NCBI GenBank assembly: GCA_024222455.1
Contig: JAAEPD010000540.1
Location: 1 to 42,056, forward strand
Length of the DNA stretch: 42,056 bases
DNA from: Aureispira sp.
GTDB lineage: Bacteria; Bacteroidota; Bacteroidia; Chitinophagales; Saprospiraceae
Direction: 5' to 3'
Part shown: positions 25,501-33,437 of the stretch, piece after piece
Layout: each line of letters begins with the position of its first letter
How positions within the stretch are numbered: the stretch's first letter is position 1
Translations under genes and position numbers: made by a program
Notes under the pieces: generated by a model
Seen by the model: the letters and a program-made list of their open reading frames with translations, nothing else
Database searches by the model: none
What the model was told of the DNA's origin: nothing

Positions 25501-28500
25501 ATGTCTATAGCAATTACAATGGAGCGAATGTAAGTTGTATAGGTGCTGCTGATGGAAGAGCAAGGGTTTTAGTTAGTGGGGGAAGTGGTAGTGGTTATAC
25601 CTACCAATGGAGCAATGGAGAGAACAGTCCTATTATTAATAACCTAGATACAGGACTTTATTATGTAACAGTTACAGATTGGACTGGTTGTGCTGCTGTA
25701 GATAGTGTACTTTTAGTGAATCCAGTAGCCTTAGATGCTACAGAAATCCATACTGATATTTCTTGCTATGGCCAAACAGATGGTCAAATTATGGTTAATG
25801 CTATATTGGGCACAGGAACTATTGGTGTTGGGGGGTATGAATACAAAATATCAGGCCCGAATCAGTTGGGTAATGTATTTTCTAGTGTCAATAACTGGAC
25901 TGGGTTAGGGGCAGGTGTTTATACCGTCACGGTGAGAGATGGGAATAACTGTGAATTTATTTTGACAATACCGATTGTAGAACCTACTTTGCTTACAGCT
26001 ACAACTACAGCCATTGATGTACTTTGCAATGGAAATACAGATGGAACAGCAACAGTAATTCCGAATGGAGGAACTGTACCGTATAGTTATCTGTGGAGCA
26101 ATGGTAAAACAGATGCTACTATTGATAATTTAGGAGCAGGAGCATATCTAGTCACTACTACAGATGCAAATGGCTGTAAGGCTTTAGCTACAGCAATAGT
26201 CAATAAACCTACTTTGCTTGTCGCTAATGTAAACACAACAGATGCAAGTTGCAATGGAGTTGCTAATGGTTTGGCTGCGGCAGTAGTCAATTGGGGAACA
26301 ACACCTTATAGTTATTTATGGCCTAATGGACAGACAGGTATAAGTGCAGCAGGCTTTGCAGCTGGAACTTATGCACTAACTGTGACAGATGCTAACAACT
26401 GCGAAACAACTACAAGTTATACTATAGGAGAGCCTAATAAACTGACTTGGACGCAAGATAGTACCAATATTAGTTGTCATAATGGAAGTGATGGAACAGC
26501 AACAGTAATTCCAAGTGGAGGAACAGCTCCTTATAGCTATCTGTGGAATGATTCTAATGGGCAAACTAGCCAAACCGCTACTGGTTTAACACCAGGTTTA
26601 TATACTGTAATCTTAAATGATGCAGGGACTTGTACACAATATATTCATGTAGAAGTAATGGAGCCTAGTCCTCTCTTTGTTCAAATACAAAACACCTCAG
26701 CAACTAGTTGCAATGCTGGTGTGGATGGAGAAGCTACTGCAATAGCGAATGGAGGAACTCCTAATTATACTTACCTATGGTCAAATGGTCAACAAGGAGC
26801 TACAGCTACAGGTTTAGGGGCTAATACCAATTATACAGTATCTGTAGAAGATGCAAATGGATGTATGACAAATACAACAGTTTCTATTGGTGAACCTACA
26901 GCTATTGCTATAGCCTTTGTAGTTGTTACAGATGTAAGTTGTTATGGAGATAGTGATGGAACAGGAGCAGTTTTGGTAACTGGAGGTACACCTGCTTATA
27001 CAGTCAATTGGAGCGATGGAACTACTGGTTTTTTAGCAACAGATTTAAGTGCAGGATTACATAGCGTGACTATTACAGATGCTAATAATTGTTCTGCAAT
27101 GCAGTATTTTACAGTAGGACAACCTACAAGTCCATTATTGGTTACTATTCAGACTGCAGATGCTTTGTGTGCAGGTGCTGCAAGTGGCGAAGCTGCTGCT
27201 ATTGTCAGTGGAGGAAGGCCTAATTATACTTATAATTGGAATAATAATGAAAATACTGCTGTAATTGATGATCTCAATGCAGGGAATTATACCGTAACCA
27301 TTACAGATGCAAGTAATTGTACCGTTGTTTCTACTGCTATAGTAGAGGAGGCAACCACTTTATTGCTAGAAGTGACTAACCATACTGATGCAACTTGCTT
27401 TGAAGGGATAGATGGTAGTGCTCAGGCTTTGGCTACAGGAGGAACCTTACCAATCCAGTATATTTGGTCAGATGCTCAAGGTCAACAAGGTGCTTTGGCT
27501 ACAGGTTTGGAGGCAGGTATTTATTATGTACAGGCTATAGATACCAATAAATGTACTGCATTAGATTCTATAGAAATAGGCGAGGGGGCAGCTATTAGTT
27601 TACAAACTAAGGTTGATCATATTAGTTGTTATGGAGAGGCTGATGGTGAAATATTGGTACAAGGAAGCAATACTGTTATTGATATTTATGAATGGTCAAA
27701 TTCTATAGTAAATGCTAATCCATTAACAGGTTTGTCTAAAGGTACTTACGCCTTAACCGTTACTTCTAATTTAGGTTGTCAGCAAAATTTTGAGTTTGTA
27801 GTAGATGAGCCAGATAGTTTGGAGGTTGTATTGGAGCTATTGAGTCCTGTTTCTTGCTATAGAGGGGCAGATGCTGCTTTAGAAGCTGTGGTAAGTGGAG
27901 GTACTGCTGCTTATACTTATCAATGGTCTACAGTTGCTAATTCTGTGTCTTCTAATCCTATCTCTAAAGGGTTATCTGCTGGAGATTATACGATCATAGT
28001 TAAAGATAAAAATGCTTGTACTGCACAAGCGAGTTATACTATAATAGAACCTGATGCACTCTTGTTAAGTTCGGAATCTATAGGAGTAAAATGTGCAGGA
28101 GATGCCAGTGGACAAATAGCTGTAGAAGCAAGTGGAGGAGTGCTTTGGTCTGGTAATTATGAATATAGTAGAGATAGCATAAGTTGGCAAACAGGCAATT
28201 TGTTTCCAGATCTGAAATCTGGGCTTTATACCGTATATGTGCGTGATGATAATGCTTGTATTACCTCTATTCCTGCAGTAGTAGAAAGTGTAGATCCATT
28301 TTATATTATGAACTTGACTTCGGATACAACTATAGAGTATATGGATACCTTACTTTTATCTGCAAGTTTGAGCGAACTAGAAAATATAAGCTATTCGTGG
28401 CAAGATGATTTTGGGAATTTGTTGACAGACAGCAGTCTGCAATATATTTTGCAGCCAGAAAATCAGGGCATTTATTATTTCTCTGCAACAAATGAATATG

Positions 28501-28838
28501 GCTGTCAAATCGATAGTTTGGTACGTGTTTCTGTCGAAAAACCTAGACGTGTGAATGCTCCTTTAGCTTTTACGCCTAATGGAGATGGAACCAATGATCG
28601 GTTCTTTTTGCAAGGAGGAAAGAAGGTTGCTAATATCCAACTGTTTAGGATTTATGATCGTTGGGGGACCTTGATTTATGAGGGCAGTGATTTAGCTATC
28701 AATGATCCTAATAGTGGATGGGATGGAACTTATAAGGGCAAAAAAATGAATTCTGCTGTTTTTGCTTGGTATGCTGTAGTTCAATTTGCAGATGGTTATG
28801 AGGAAGTGTATAAAGGAGATGTGACACTTTTGAAATAG
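22563..28838 (+). CDS. Giant PKD/SprB-repeat surface protein with T9SS type B tail
   Basis: This encodes 2091 residues. Signal peptide 1-22 (ending CTTVSA) precedes an N-terminal domain starting THIVGGDISYECLG, found on many large Bacteroidota adhesins. Five PKD-type domains lie at about 393-815 (WQWDFGDNQSS-type motifs, three of them nearly identical). Fourteen SprB-type repeats follow at about 826-1900, each of the form SCxGxxDG...GG..PYxYxWSNG...LxAGxYxVTVTDxxGC, with paired Cys. An Ig-like segment comes next, and a CHU_C/T9SS type B domain ends the protein (about 1999-2091: LAFTPNGDGTNDRF, IYDRWGTLIYEG, GDVTLLK). It should be secreted through T9SS and displayed on the surface; SprB itself is a mobile gliding adhesin, so a role in gliding or attachment is plausible. 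No enzyme domain is seen. Confidence 0.93.
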   Translation: MQLKPIITYIILLLSLCTTVSATHIVGGDISYECLGLQPSGEMRYQVTMHVYRDAINGAAAFDNPAYVAIYSGANSATPFKQISLNYTQRVVPIVISNPCLVLPPNVAVEEATYTQTVDLPYDPDGYFMVYQRCCRNYSINNLVNPNTTGATYRIFLSAQSQQLCNNSPLFNDFPPVVICQDKPLDFDHSATDLDGDSLVYEFCNSLTGGSQTDPRPLPPAGPPHNDVTFLPGFSASYPMPSNPVLNLDPVTGLLTGTPTQTGQYVVGVCVKEYRNGVLLSETLRDFQFNVAFCEDLVDAKIQSDSTDPTGTAYFIESCEDSTINLFNLSTIDSVITAYEWRFDLNNGQIFTSSNKHDVVTFPGPGTYNGWLVANPGTTGCTDTALATIEIYPSLDAGFIVNMDTCNPNVPIEFLDTSVLHGNNNIVEWQWDFGDNQSSSLQNPIHSYSEPGFYFVRLNVIDNNGCESRSTQTVNWYPAPNLDIQHPTNLCFPDDTVIFINNSSPLIPSNGPFSPGYTYDWDFGDSQVSADSSPTHVYPGFGYYPVNLVITSPIGCEAEYNGEVFIHELPTIDFGYNYDPCVYDSIAFQDLSVTNTNGDALVSWQWDFGDNQSSNLQNPKHLYNLAGTYQVNLIVTDVNGCAQTITKTIDFYPAPDVDIQINITQGCAPFVVSFDNQSKPINGYDLAWTFGDGGTDTVVSPQHLYQQPGIYPVTLLITSPIGCQTSYATNVTVYGPPVADFSYNYDRCSLDSMQFIDQSTVNAAGDPLVSWQWDFGDNQSSNLQNPKHRYNTTGTYTVILMIEDINGCSSSDTLEITQYDLLSLTLDADSVLCKFGNDGEVEAFVQGGGQPYSYLWSNGGPDTSLNNNLLAGNYSVLVTDINGCTISDGIYVGEPLTAVVANINTSTNISCNGYDDGLIHVDALGGTPNYTYLWSTGETTETLTGLIAGNYSVTATDARGCPAIANGTLTEPPAIVIDAHVYSNYNGANVSCIGAADGRARVLVSGGSGSGYTYQWSNGENSPIINNLDTGLYYVTVTDWTGCAAVDSVLLVNPVALDATEIHTDISCYGQTDGQIMVNAILGTGTIGVGGYEYKISGPNQLGNVFSSVNNWTGLGAGVYTVTVRDGNNCEFILTIPIVEPTLLTATTTAIDVLCNGNTDGTATVIPNGGTVPYSYLWSNGKTDATIDNLGAGAYLVTTTDANGCKALATAIVNKPTLLVANVNTTDASCNGVANGLAAAVVNWGTTPYSYLWPNGQTGISAAGFAAGTYALTVTDANNCETTTSYTIGEPNKLTWTQDSTNISCHNGSDGTATVIPSGGTAPYSYLWNDSNGQTSQTATGLTPGLYTVILNDAGTCTQYIHVEVMEPSPLFVQIQNTSATSCNAGVDGEATAIANGGTPNYTYLWSNGQQGATATGLGANTNYTVSVEDANGCMTNTTVSIGEPTAIAIAFVVVTDVSCYGDSDGTGAVLVTGGTPAYTVNWSDGTTGFLATDLSAGLHSVTITDANNCSAMQYFTVGQPTSPLLVTIQTADALCAGAASGEAAAIVSGGRPNYTYNWNNNENTAVIDDLNAGNYTVTITDASNCTVVSTAIVEEATTLLLEVTNHTDATCFEGIDGSAQALATGGTLPIQYIWSDAQGQQGALATGLEAGIYYVQAIDTNKCTALDSIEIGEGAAISLQTKVDHISCYGEADGEILVQGSNTVIDIYEWSNSIVNANPLTGLSKGTYALTVTSNLGCQQNFEFVVDEPDSLEVVLELLSPVSCYRGADAALEAVVSGGTAAYTYQWSTVANSVSSNPISKGLSAGDYTIIVKDKNACTAQASYTIIEPDALLLSSESIGVKCAGDASGQIAVEASGGVLWSGNYEYSRDSISWQTGNLFPDLKSGLYTVYVRDDNACITSIPAVVESVDPFYIMNLTSDTTIEYMDTLLLSASLSELENISYSWQDDFGNLLTDSSLQYILQPENQGIYYFSATNEYGCQIDSLVRVSVEKPRRVNAPLAFTPNGDGTNDRFFLQGGKKVANIQLFRIYDRWGTLIYEGSDLAINDPNSGWDGTYKGKKMNSAVFAWYAVVQFADGYEEVYKGDVTLLK
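24361..24415 (+). repeat. 55-bp exact direct repeat in PKD domains, unit A
   Basis: This segment, coding the WQWDFGDNQSSNLQN core of one PKD domain, is identical base for base to 24862-24916, 501 bp downstream. Synonymous sites are identical too, so the copies are recent or kept alike by conversion. Confidence 0.9.
24862..24916 (+). repeat. 55-bp exact direct repeat in PKD domains, unit B
   Basis: This is the second copy of the unit at 24361-24415. The spacing is 501 bp, so recombination between the units would delete or add exactly 167 codons in frame (two PKD domains). Confidence 0.9.
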
Positions 28839-28959
28839 GTAGATTGAATTTAGGAATACTGCATGCTTAAGAAAATTAAGACTTCGATATTTTTCGGAAT
28901 ATGAACGTTTGGTGGATTAAAGTAGTTTTAACTGTTATTAAGTATCAAAATCAAGATAA

Positions 28960-29355
28960 ATGACATTTAGAAATTTAACACAAGAAGAGTTAATAAAATA
29001 TGTACGTCTTTCAATTAATCCATATTTCAAAGACTGGGTTTTATTTGAGAATGGGACATACATTATATTAGAGGATTTGAAGGATGGGAAATTTATAGAA
29101 GAAATTGCAATGGAGCAGATGGCGCAATTTGGGCCTGTACATGCAGGTGGCCCAGCAGGTGATTTTAATGTATTAAAATTAGATGATACTGAGGGTTGGG
29201 TTGTGTCTGGACATGGTTATGGTATGTATACTTATGTGCATCCTATAGAATTGAATAGTCAAAACCCAAAAGACTATGAAATAGGTCTATATGGAAGAGG
29301 AAAAAGAGATATGGATGGGCAAAATCCTAAAGTAATTTGTATAAACAAAAGGTAA
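28960..29355 (+). CDS. Conserved hypothetical protein, small and soluble
   Basis: This encodes 131 residues with no signal peptide. The centre reads MEQMAQFGPVHAGGPAGDFNV and then GWVVSGHGYGMYTYVHP, a pattern I recall in small conserved proteins of unknown function from several phyla (GPVHAG-PAGDF...GWVV-H). It is a lone gene between the giant adhesin and the radical SAM gene, with about 120 bp upstream. Small proteins of this kind sometimes belong to toxin-immunity sets, but I see no toxin next to it. Confidence 0.75.
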   Translation: MTFRNLTQEELIKYVRLSINPYFKDWVLFENGTYIILEDLKDGKFIEEIAMEQMAQFGPVHAGGPAGDFNVLKLDDTEGWVVSGHGYGMYTYVHPIELNSQNPKDYEIGLYGRGKRDMDGQNPKVICINKR

Positions 29356-29389
29356 AACTAGTGTTTACCCATCTTTTCGATAAAAGTGT

Positions 29390-29397
29390 TATTTTTG
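29390..29397 (+). promoter_or_regulatory. Candidate -7 box for the radical SAM operon
   Basis: TATTTTTG matches TAnnTTTG and lies 22 bp before the TTG start at 29420, giving a very short leader. The expected TTG at -33 is missing (GTTTA at 29363-29367 is the closest). Confidence 0.4.
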
Positions 29398-29419
29398 CAG
29401 TAAACCAAATCAGAAGACT

Positions 29420-31618
29420 TTGAAAGTACTGTTTATTACACCTCCGTTTACGCAACTTAATACACCTTATCCGGCTACAGCCTACCTCAAGGGGTTTCTG
29501 AATACTCAAAATATTGAATCCTATCAAGTAGATTTAGGTATAGAAACTATTCTAGAGTTGTTTACTCAGCAGGGGTTGACGGCCATTTTTGATATTATTG
29601 CCAATTCTTATGATCTATATGAATTGCCTGAAAACAGCCAACGTATAGTCAATCTACAGCGAGACTATCTACAAACCATAGAGCCTACCATCGCTTTTTT
29701 ACAGCATAAAAATCCAACATTAGCACACGATGTTTGCAACCGAACTTATCTGCCAGAAGCTAGTCGTTTCCAACAGCTAGAAGATTTAGAATGGGCATTT
29801 GGGAGTATGGGGACACAAGATAAAGCTCGACATTTGGCAACCTTATATCTAGAAGATTTAGGTGACTTAATAATGGAGTGTATCGACCCTCATTTTGGGT
29901 TTAGTCGGTATGCCGAGCGTTTGGGGAGAACAGCTACACATTTTGAGCCTTTAAGGGAAGCTTTGGAGGAGGAAAATAGCTTGATTTCGGATATATTAGT
30001 ACAATTATTAGAACAGAGAATAGAAGATTATAATCCTGATGTAGTCTGCTTTTCAGTTCCTTTTCCTGGCAACTTGTTTGGAGCACTTAAATGTGGTCAA
30101 CATTTAAAAGAAGTACATCCCAATATTAAGGTGGTTATGGGAGGTGGTTATGCCAATACAGAACTTCGATCTATTTCAGATGAAAGCTTTTTTGACTATG
30201 TTGATTATCTCTGTTTAGATGATGGGGAAGCACCATTATTACTGCTGTTAGAATATATTGAAGGGAAACGAAAATCTACAGATTTGAAACGTGTGTTTAT
30301 GCGTACAGGTGGGGTGGTTTCTTATTATAATAATGCTCTAGAAAAAGATATTCCTCAACGTGAAGTTGGAACGCCTGATTATAGTGACTTACTGTTAGAC
30401 GAGTATCTTTCTGTAATAGAGGTTGTGAATCCTATGCACCGCTTGTGGAGTGATGGGCGTTGGAATAAACTAACCTTGGCGCATGGTTGTTATTGGGGTA
30501 AATGCTCCTTTTGTGATATTTCTTTGGATTATATCCAACGCTATGAGCCAATTAATGCTAGTATTCTCTGTGATCGAATCCAAGAAATCATAGATCAAAC
30601 AGGCCAAAATGGATTCCATTTTGTAGATGAAGCTGCACCTCCAGCTCTGATGAGAGATTTAGCGTTGGAGATTCTTCGTAGAAAAATGACAGTGGTTTGG
30701 TGGACCAATATTCGGTTTGAAAAGAGTTTTACAGCTGATCTTTGTCGCTTGCTGAAAACATCAGGTTGTATTGCTGTTTCGGGAGGATTAGAAGTAGCTT
30801 CTGATCGCTTGCTGAAACTGATGAAAAAAGGGGTAACAGTTGCTCAAGTAGCTCAAGTTTGTAATGCTTTTACGGAGGCTGGTATTATGGTGCATGCCTA
30901 TTTGATGTATGGATTCCCGACACAGACAGCACAAGAAACAATAGATTCTTTAGAAATGGTTCGACAACTGTTTGAAACAGGCGTTGTACAATCTGGGTTT
31001 TGGCATCAGTTTGCTATGACTTCCCACAGTCCTGTAGGTTTGGCTCCTGCTGATTATGAGGTAGAGCGAGTGGGACCTAATTTTGGAGGGTTTGCAGATA
31101 ATGATTTGTATCATGAAGATCCTAATGGGGCGGAGCATGAGCTATTTTCTGATGGACTTAAAACATCTCTGTTTAATTATATGCACAGCACAGGTTTTGA
31201 CATTCCTTTGTCAGAATGGTTCGATTTTGAGACTCCAAAGTCTAGTATTCCTTCCAATTACATAGAAAATGCATTAGATACGGTTCCTAAGCCCCCTCGG
31301 TCTAATGCTTTGATGGTATGGTTAGGGCGTTTACCTTTAGTTTCTTTTTACCAAGAAGATGATGGTGCTAGGGGAACTTGGGAACTAGCAGAGCTACAAT
31401 TTTATACTAAAACTACAGATTGGATTGTAGAAGTAGATGCGTCTTTAGGCCGTTGGTTGTGCACTATTTTGGAAGGCTTAATACTAAAGTCTTCCAAACC
31501 TATGACTTTTAAAGAATTTAAGGCTAGTTTTGAAGATCAAAAGTTGGGAGCTATAGAGGATTTTATGACATCAGAAATTTGGCTAAAGTTGAGAGAGAAT
31601 GGCTTACTTATTTTATAA
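29420..31618 (+). CDS. B12-binding-type radical SAM protein
   Basis: This encodes 732 residues from a TTG start, chosen because no in-frame ATG exists after the upstream stop (29381) and the N-terminus KVLFITPPFTQLNTPYPAT fits the family. A B12-binding-like Rossmann domain (about 195-270: DVVCFSVPFPGNLFGALKCG, VVMGGGYANTELR) lacks the DxHxxG motif. The radical SAM domain has its cluster cysteines at C357, C362 and C365 (HGCYWGKCSFCD), a Cx4Cx2C spacing instead of Cx3Cx2C. GGLEVASDRLLKLMKKG and AYLMYGFPTQT are typical barrel motifs. A long C-terminal region follows. The substrate is unknown. A lipoprotein gene begins 20 bp downstream and is probably co-transcribed. Confidence 0.88.
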   Translation: MKVLFITPPFTQLNTPYPATAYLKGFLNTQNIESYQVDLGIETILELFTQQGLTAIFDIIANSYDLYELPENSQRIVNLQRDYLQTIEPTIAFLQHKNPTLAHDVCNRTYLPEASRFQQLEDLEWAFGSMGTQDKARHLATLYLEDLGDLIMECIDPHFGFSRYAERLGRTATHFEPLREALEEENSLISDILVQLLEQRIEDYNPDVVCFSVPFPGNLFGALKCGQHLKEVHPNIKVVMGGGYANTELRSISDESFFDYVDYLCLDDGEAPLLLLLEYIEGKRKSTDLKRVFMRTGGVVSYYNNALEKDIPQREVGTPDYSDLLLDEYLSVIEVVNPMHRLWSDGRWNKLTLAHGCYWGKCSFCDISLDYIQRYEPINASILCDRIQEIIDQTGQNGFHFVDEAAPPALMRDLALEILRRKMTVVWWTNIRFEKSFTADLCRLLKTSGCIAVSGGLEVASDRLLKLMKKGVTVAQVAQVCNAFTEAGIMVHAYLMYGFPTQTAQETIDSLEMVRQLFETGVVQSGFWHQFAMTSHSPVGLAPADYEVERVGPNFGGFADNDLYHEDPNGAEHELFSDGLKTSLFNYMHSTGFDIPLSEWFDFETPKSSIPSNYIENALDTVPKPPRSNALMVWLGRLPLVSFYQEDDGARGTWELAELQFYTKTTDWIVEVDASLGRWLCTILEGLILKSSKPMTFKEFKASFEDQKLGAIEDFMTSEIWLKLRENGLLIL

Positions 31619-31638
31619 AATTAATAATCTTATATAGG

Positions 31639-32895
31639 ATGAGATATTTATGGATTTTGAGTATACTGCTCTTATATGCCTGTAATGATGAAACACCTTC
31701 TAATAATTCTACAAAAGTAGAGCCTAAAGTTGAAAATTCAATTGTAGGAATTAAGGATTTAGATCAACTTGTTGATGTTTTTAATGGAACATTTAGTGAT
31801 CAAAAATTTATTAAGAATGCTCAAGGGGATTTTGAGTTTGTAGATGTTCCTAACTATGCATACAATGATGTAAAACATATAAGCTCAACTCAGATAAATA
31901 TTGAGTTTGGTTCCTCTGAACCAAGCGGCGCTAATGATAGCAAGTATCGTTTTATTTTAATGGGAAATGGCGAAAATACTAAAGTGCTAAGTATTGGGTA
32001 TGAAGGGTATTCTGAATACTACGTAGAACCAGAACGAGTTTTTTTTGATGACTATGGTCTAACAATCGAAGAAACTGAGGAGGCTATTGCTTTAGAAAAA
32101 GCAATAGTCGAATCAAAAACTCAGCAGAACAAACGAGCTAACTTATTAGAACATAATCAAAACTCAAGGTTTATATTAGCCGTTTGGGAGAAGAATAGTG
32201 GCACATGGATTAAAAAAGCAGTCTTTCCTAAAGAATTTTTTGATCTATTAATGGATTATATTCCTTTCTTATACATAGAAGATGATAAGTTGGAAGAACA
32301 AACAACCTTAGAGTTAGTGTTTCACCCGTTGAGTTATCATTTTGCAGAAGCTAATGAAGCAGTTTTTATAAAAACCTTTGGAAAAAAGCTCGATTATACT
32401 AATCCTTGTTTTATAGATTATAAAGATGAAATTTTAAGTATAGGAACTCATAAGGATTATGCAATTAATTTAAAATGGACAAAAGAGCAATTTGAACAAC
32501 AATCGTTACCTGAGCATAAATATGAATGCAATTCTATTCAATATGATGCTTGTCAGAATAACTTAAACTTTGATACAGGAAAACCAATCGTATTCAAAGG
32601 AAAAATAGATAATCAGCATGAGTTTCAAATGAATTTAAATTATAGAGGAGGGGAGCCTGCTGAGGCAGAAGGAACCTATTTTTATATTGATAATCCTAAA
32701 GAAATGCAGGTGAAGATAGATTATATAACTAGACCTTTATTTGATACTCCAATTACCATTATTAGAAAAAAAGAAGATAAAACTAGAGAGATTTTTATGG
32801 GAGTTTGGGTGGATAACTGTAGAATAGAAGGGCTTTGGGCTCATTTTGGAACATTGAAGTCTGCTCCATTTTATTTGGATGTAGAGCTAGATTAG
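31639..32895 (+). CDS. Lipoprotein of unknown function
   Basis: From the ATG at 31639 the protein has 418 residues. An in-frame ATG at 31579, inside the radical SAM gene, would add 20 residues, but only the later start puts the lipobox (LLLYAC, acylated Cys15) in position. The mature protein is mixed alpha/beta, acidic and Lys-rich (TIEETEEAIALEKAIVESK), with an Asn/Asp-rich C-terminal half that may be beta-sheet. I recognise no domain. It lies 20 bp after the radical SAM gene. Confidence 0.75.
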   Translation: MRYLWILSILLLYACNDETPSNNSTKVEPKVENSIVGIKDLDQLVDVFNGTFSDQKFIKNAQGDFEFVDVPNYAYNDVKHISSTQINIEFGSSEPSGANDSKYRFILMGNGENTKVLSIGYEGYSEYYVEPERVFFDDYGLTIEETEEAIALEKAIVESKTQQNKRANLLEHNQNSRFILAVWEKNSGTWIKKAVFPKEFFDLLMDYIPFLYIEDDKLEEQTTLELVFHPLSYHFAEANEAVFIKTFGKKLDYTNPCFIDYKDEILSIGTHKDYAINLKWTKEQFEQQSLPEHKYECNSIQYDACQNNLNFDTGKPIVFKGKIDNQHEFQMNLNYRGGEPAEAEGTYFYIDNPKEMQVKIDYITRPLFDTPITIIRKKEDKTREIFMGVWVDNCRIEGLWAHFGTLKSAPFYLDVELD

Positions 32896-32915
32896 GAATA
32901 TGAATAAACTATTGA

Positions 32916-32942
32916 TAAACTGTTTAGTAGCATAACAGTTTA
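32916..32942 (+). terminator. Weak hairpin after the lipoprotein gene
   Basis: TAAACTGTT (32916-32924) and AACAGTTTA (32934-32942) form a perfect 9-bp stem with a 9-nt loop. No T-run follows, so it may be an attenuator or 3'-end stabiliser rather than a true terminator. Confidence 0.35.
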
Positions 32943-32980
32943 AATACATTGAAATAAAAAGTTATAAAACTATACGACTT

Positions 32981-33433
32981 ATGAGGTTTATGTTTTTTGT
33001 GTTGGTAACCATTGCTTTAAGTGCTTGTAAGGTCCAGACTATTCAATTTCCTAATCCAGTAGAAAATGTATCTATGGGAATGGAGTTTAAGACCTTGTTT
33101 AAGGCAAGGCCAGGAATGACTATTGTTAATTCGGTAGGAGAGACCCCTTATAGAGAATTTCAGCAGATGATTAATAAAAATGGGATAAAAGAAATCCATT
33201 TTTATATTCCAAAGAAGGGAAATATGCAGTTGTATCAGGTAAAACTGTGGTTTACAGATGCAGAAAAAGCCAAGACTATGGCCAAAACTTTTTTTGGGCA
33301 ACCCAAGAAAAATAAAAATGAGTGGATTGCCCAAACTTCAGAGGGTGATGAGTTGGAAGTTGTCTTGAAAAATGCAACCTTAAACATCTGCTCCAAAGAT
33401 CCAGTAACGACTGTTAGTCTTCCTACAGAGTAG
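32981..33433 (+). CDS. Small lipoprotein of unknown function
   Basis: This encodes 150 residues with a lipoprotein signal (MRFMFFVLVTIALSAC, acylated Cys16). The mature part (GMEFKTLFKARPGMTIV, KEIHFYIPKKGNMQLYQV) looks like a small alpha/beta domain of the kind seen in periplasmic accessory proteins, but no family is recognised. Its stop is only 4 bp from the stop of the convergent CHAT gene, with no terminator between them, so the two transcripts must overlap. Confidence 0.7.
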   Translation: MRFMFFVLVTIALSACKVQTIQFPNPVENVSMGMEFKTLFKARPGMTIVNSVGETPYREFQQMINKNGIKEIHFYIPKKGNMQLYQVKLWFTDAEKAKTMAKTFFGQPKKNKNEWIAQTSEGDELEVVLKNATLNICSKDPVTTVSLPTE

Positions 33434-33437
33434 TCAA

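Noticed and set aside
25041-28262. Regular repeats of about 200-250 bp that might suggest a CRISPR-like array or satellite DNA
   Set aside because: The repeat is at protein level (SprB units) inside one uninterrupted reading frame; the DNA copies are diverged and spacers are coding.
31579-31638. Lipoprotein start inside the radical SAM gene
   Set aside because: The extra 20 residues push the lipobox too far from the N-terminus; ATG at 31639 gives a normal lipoprotein signal.
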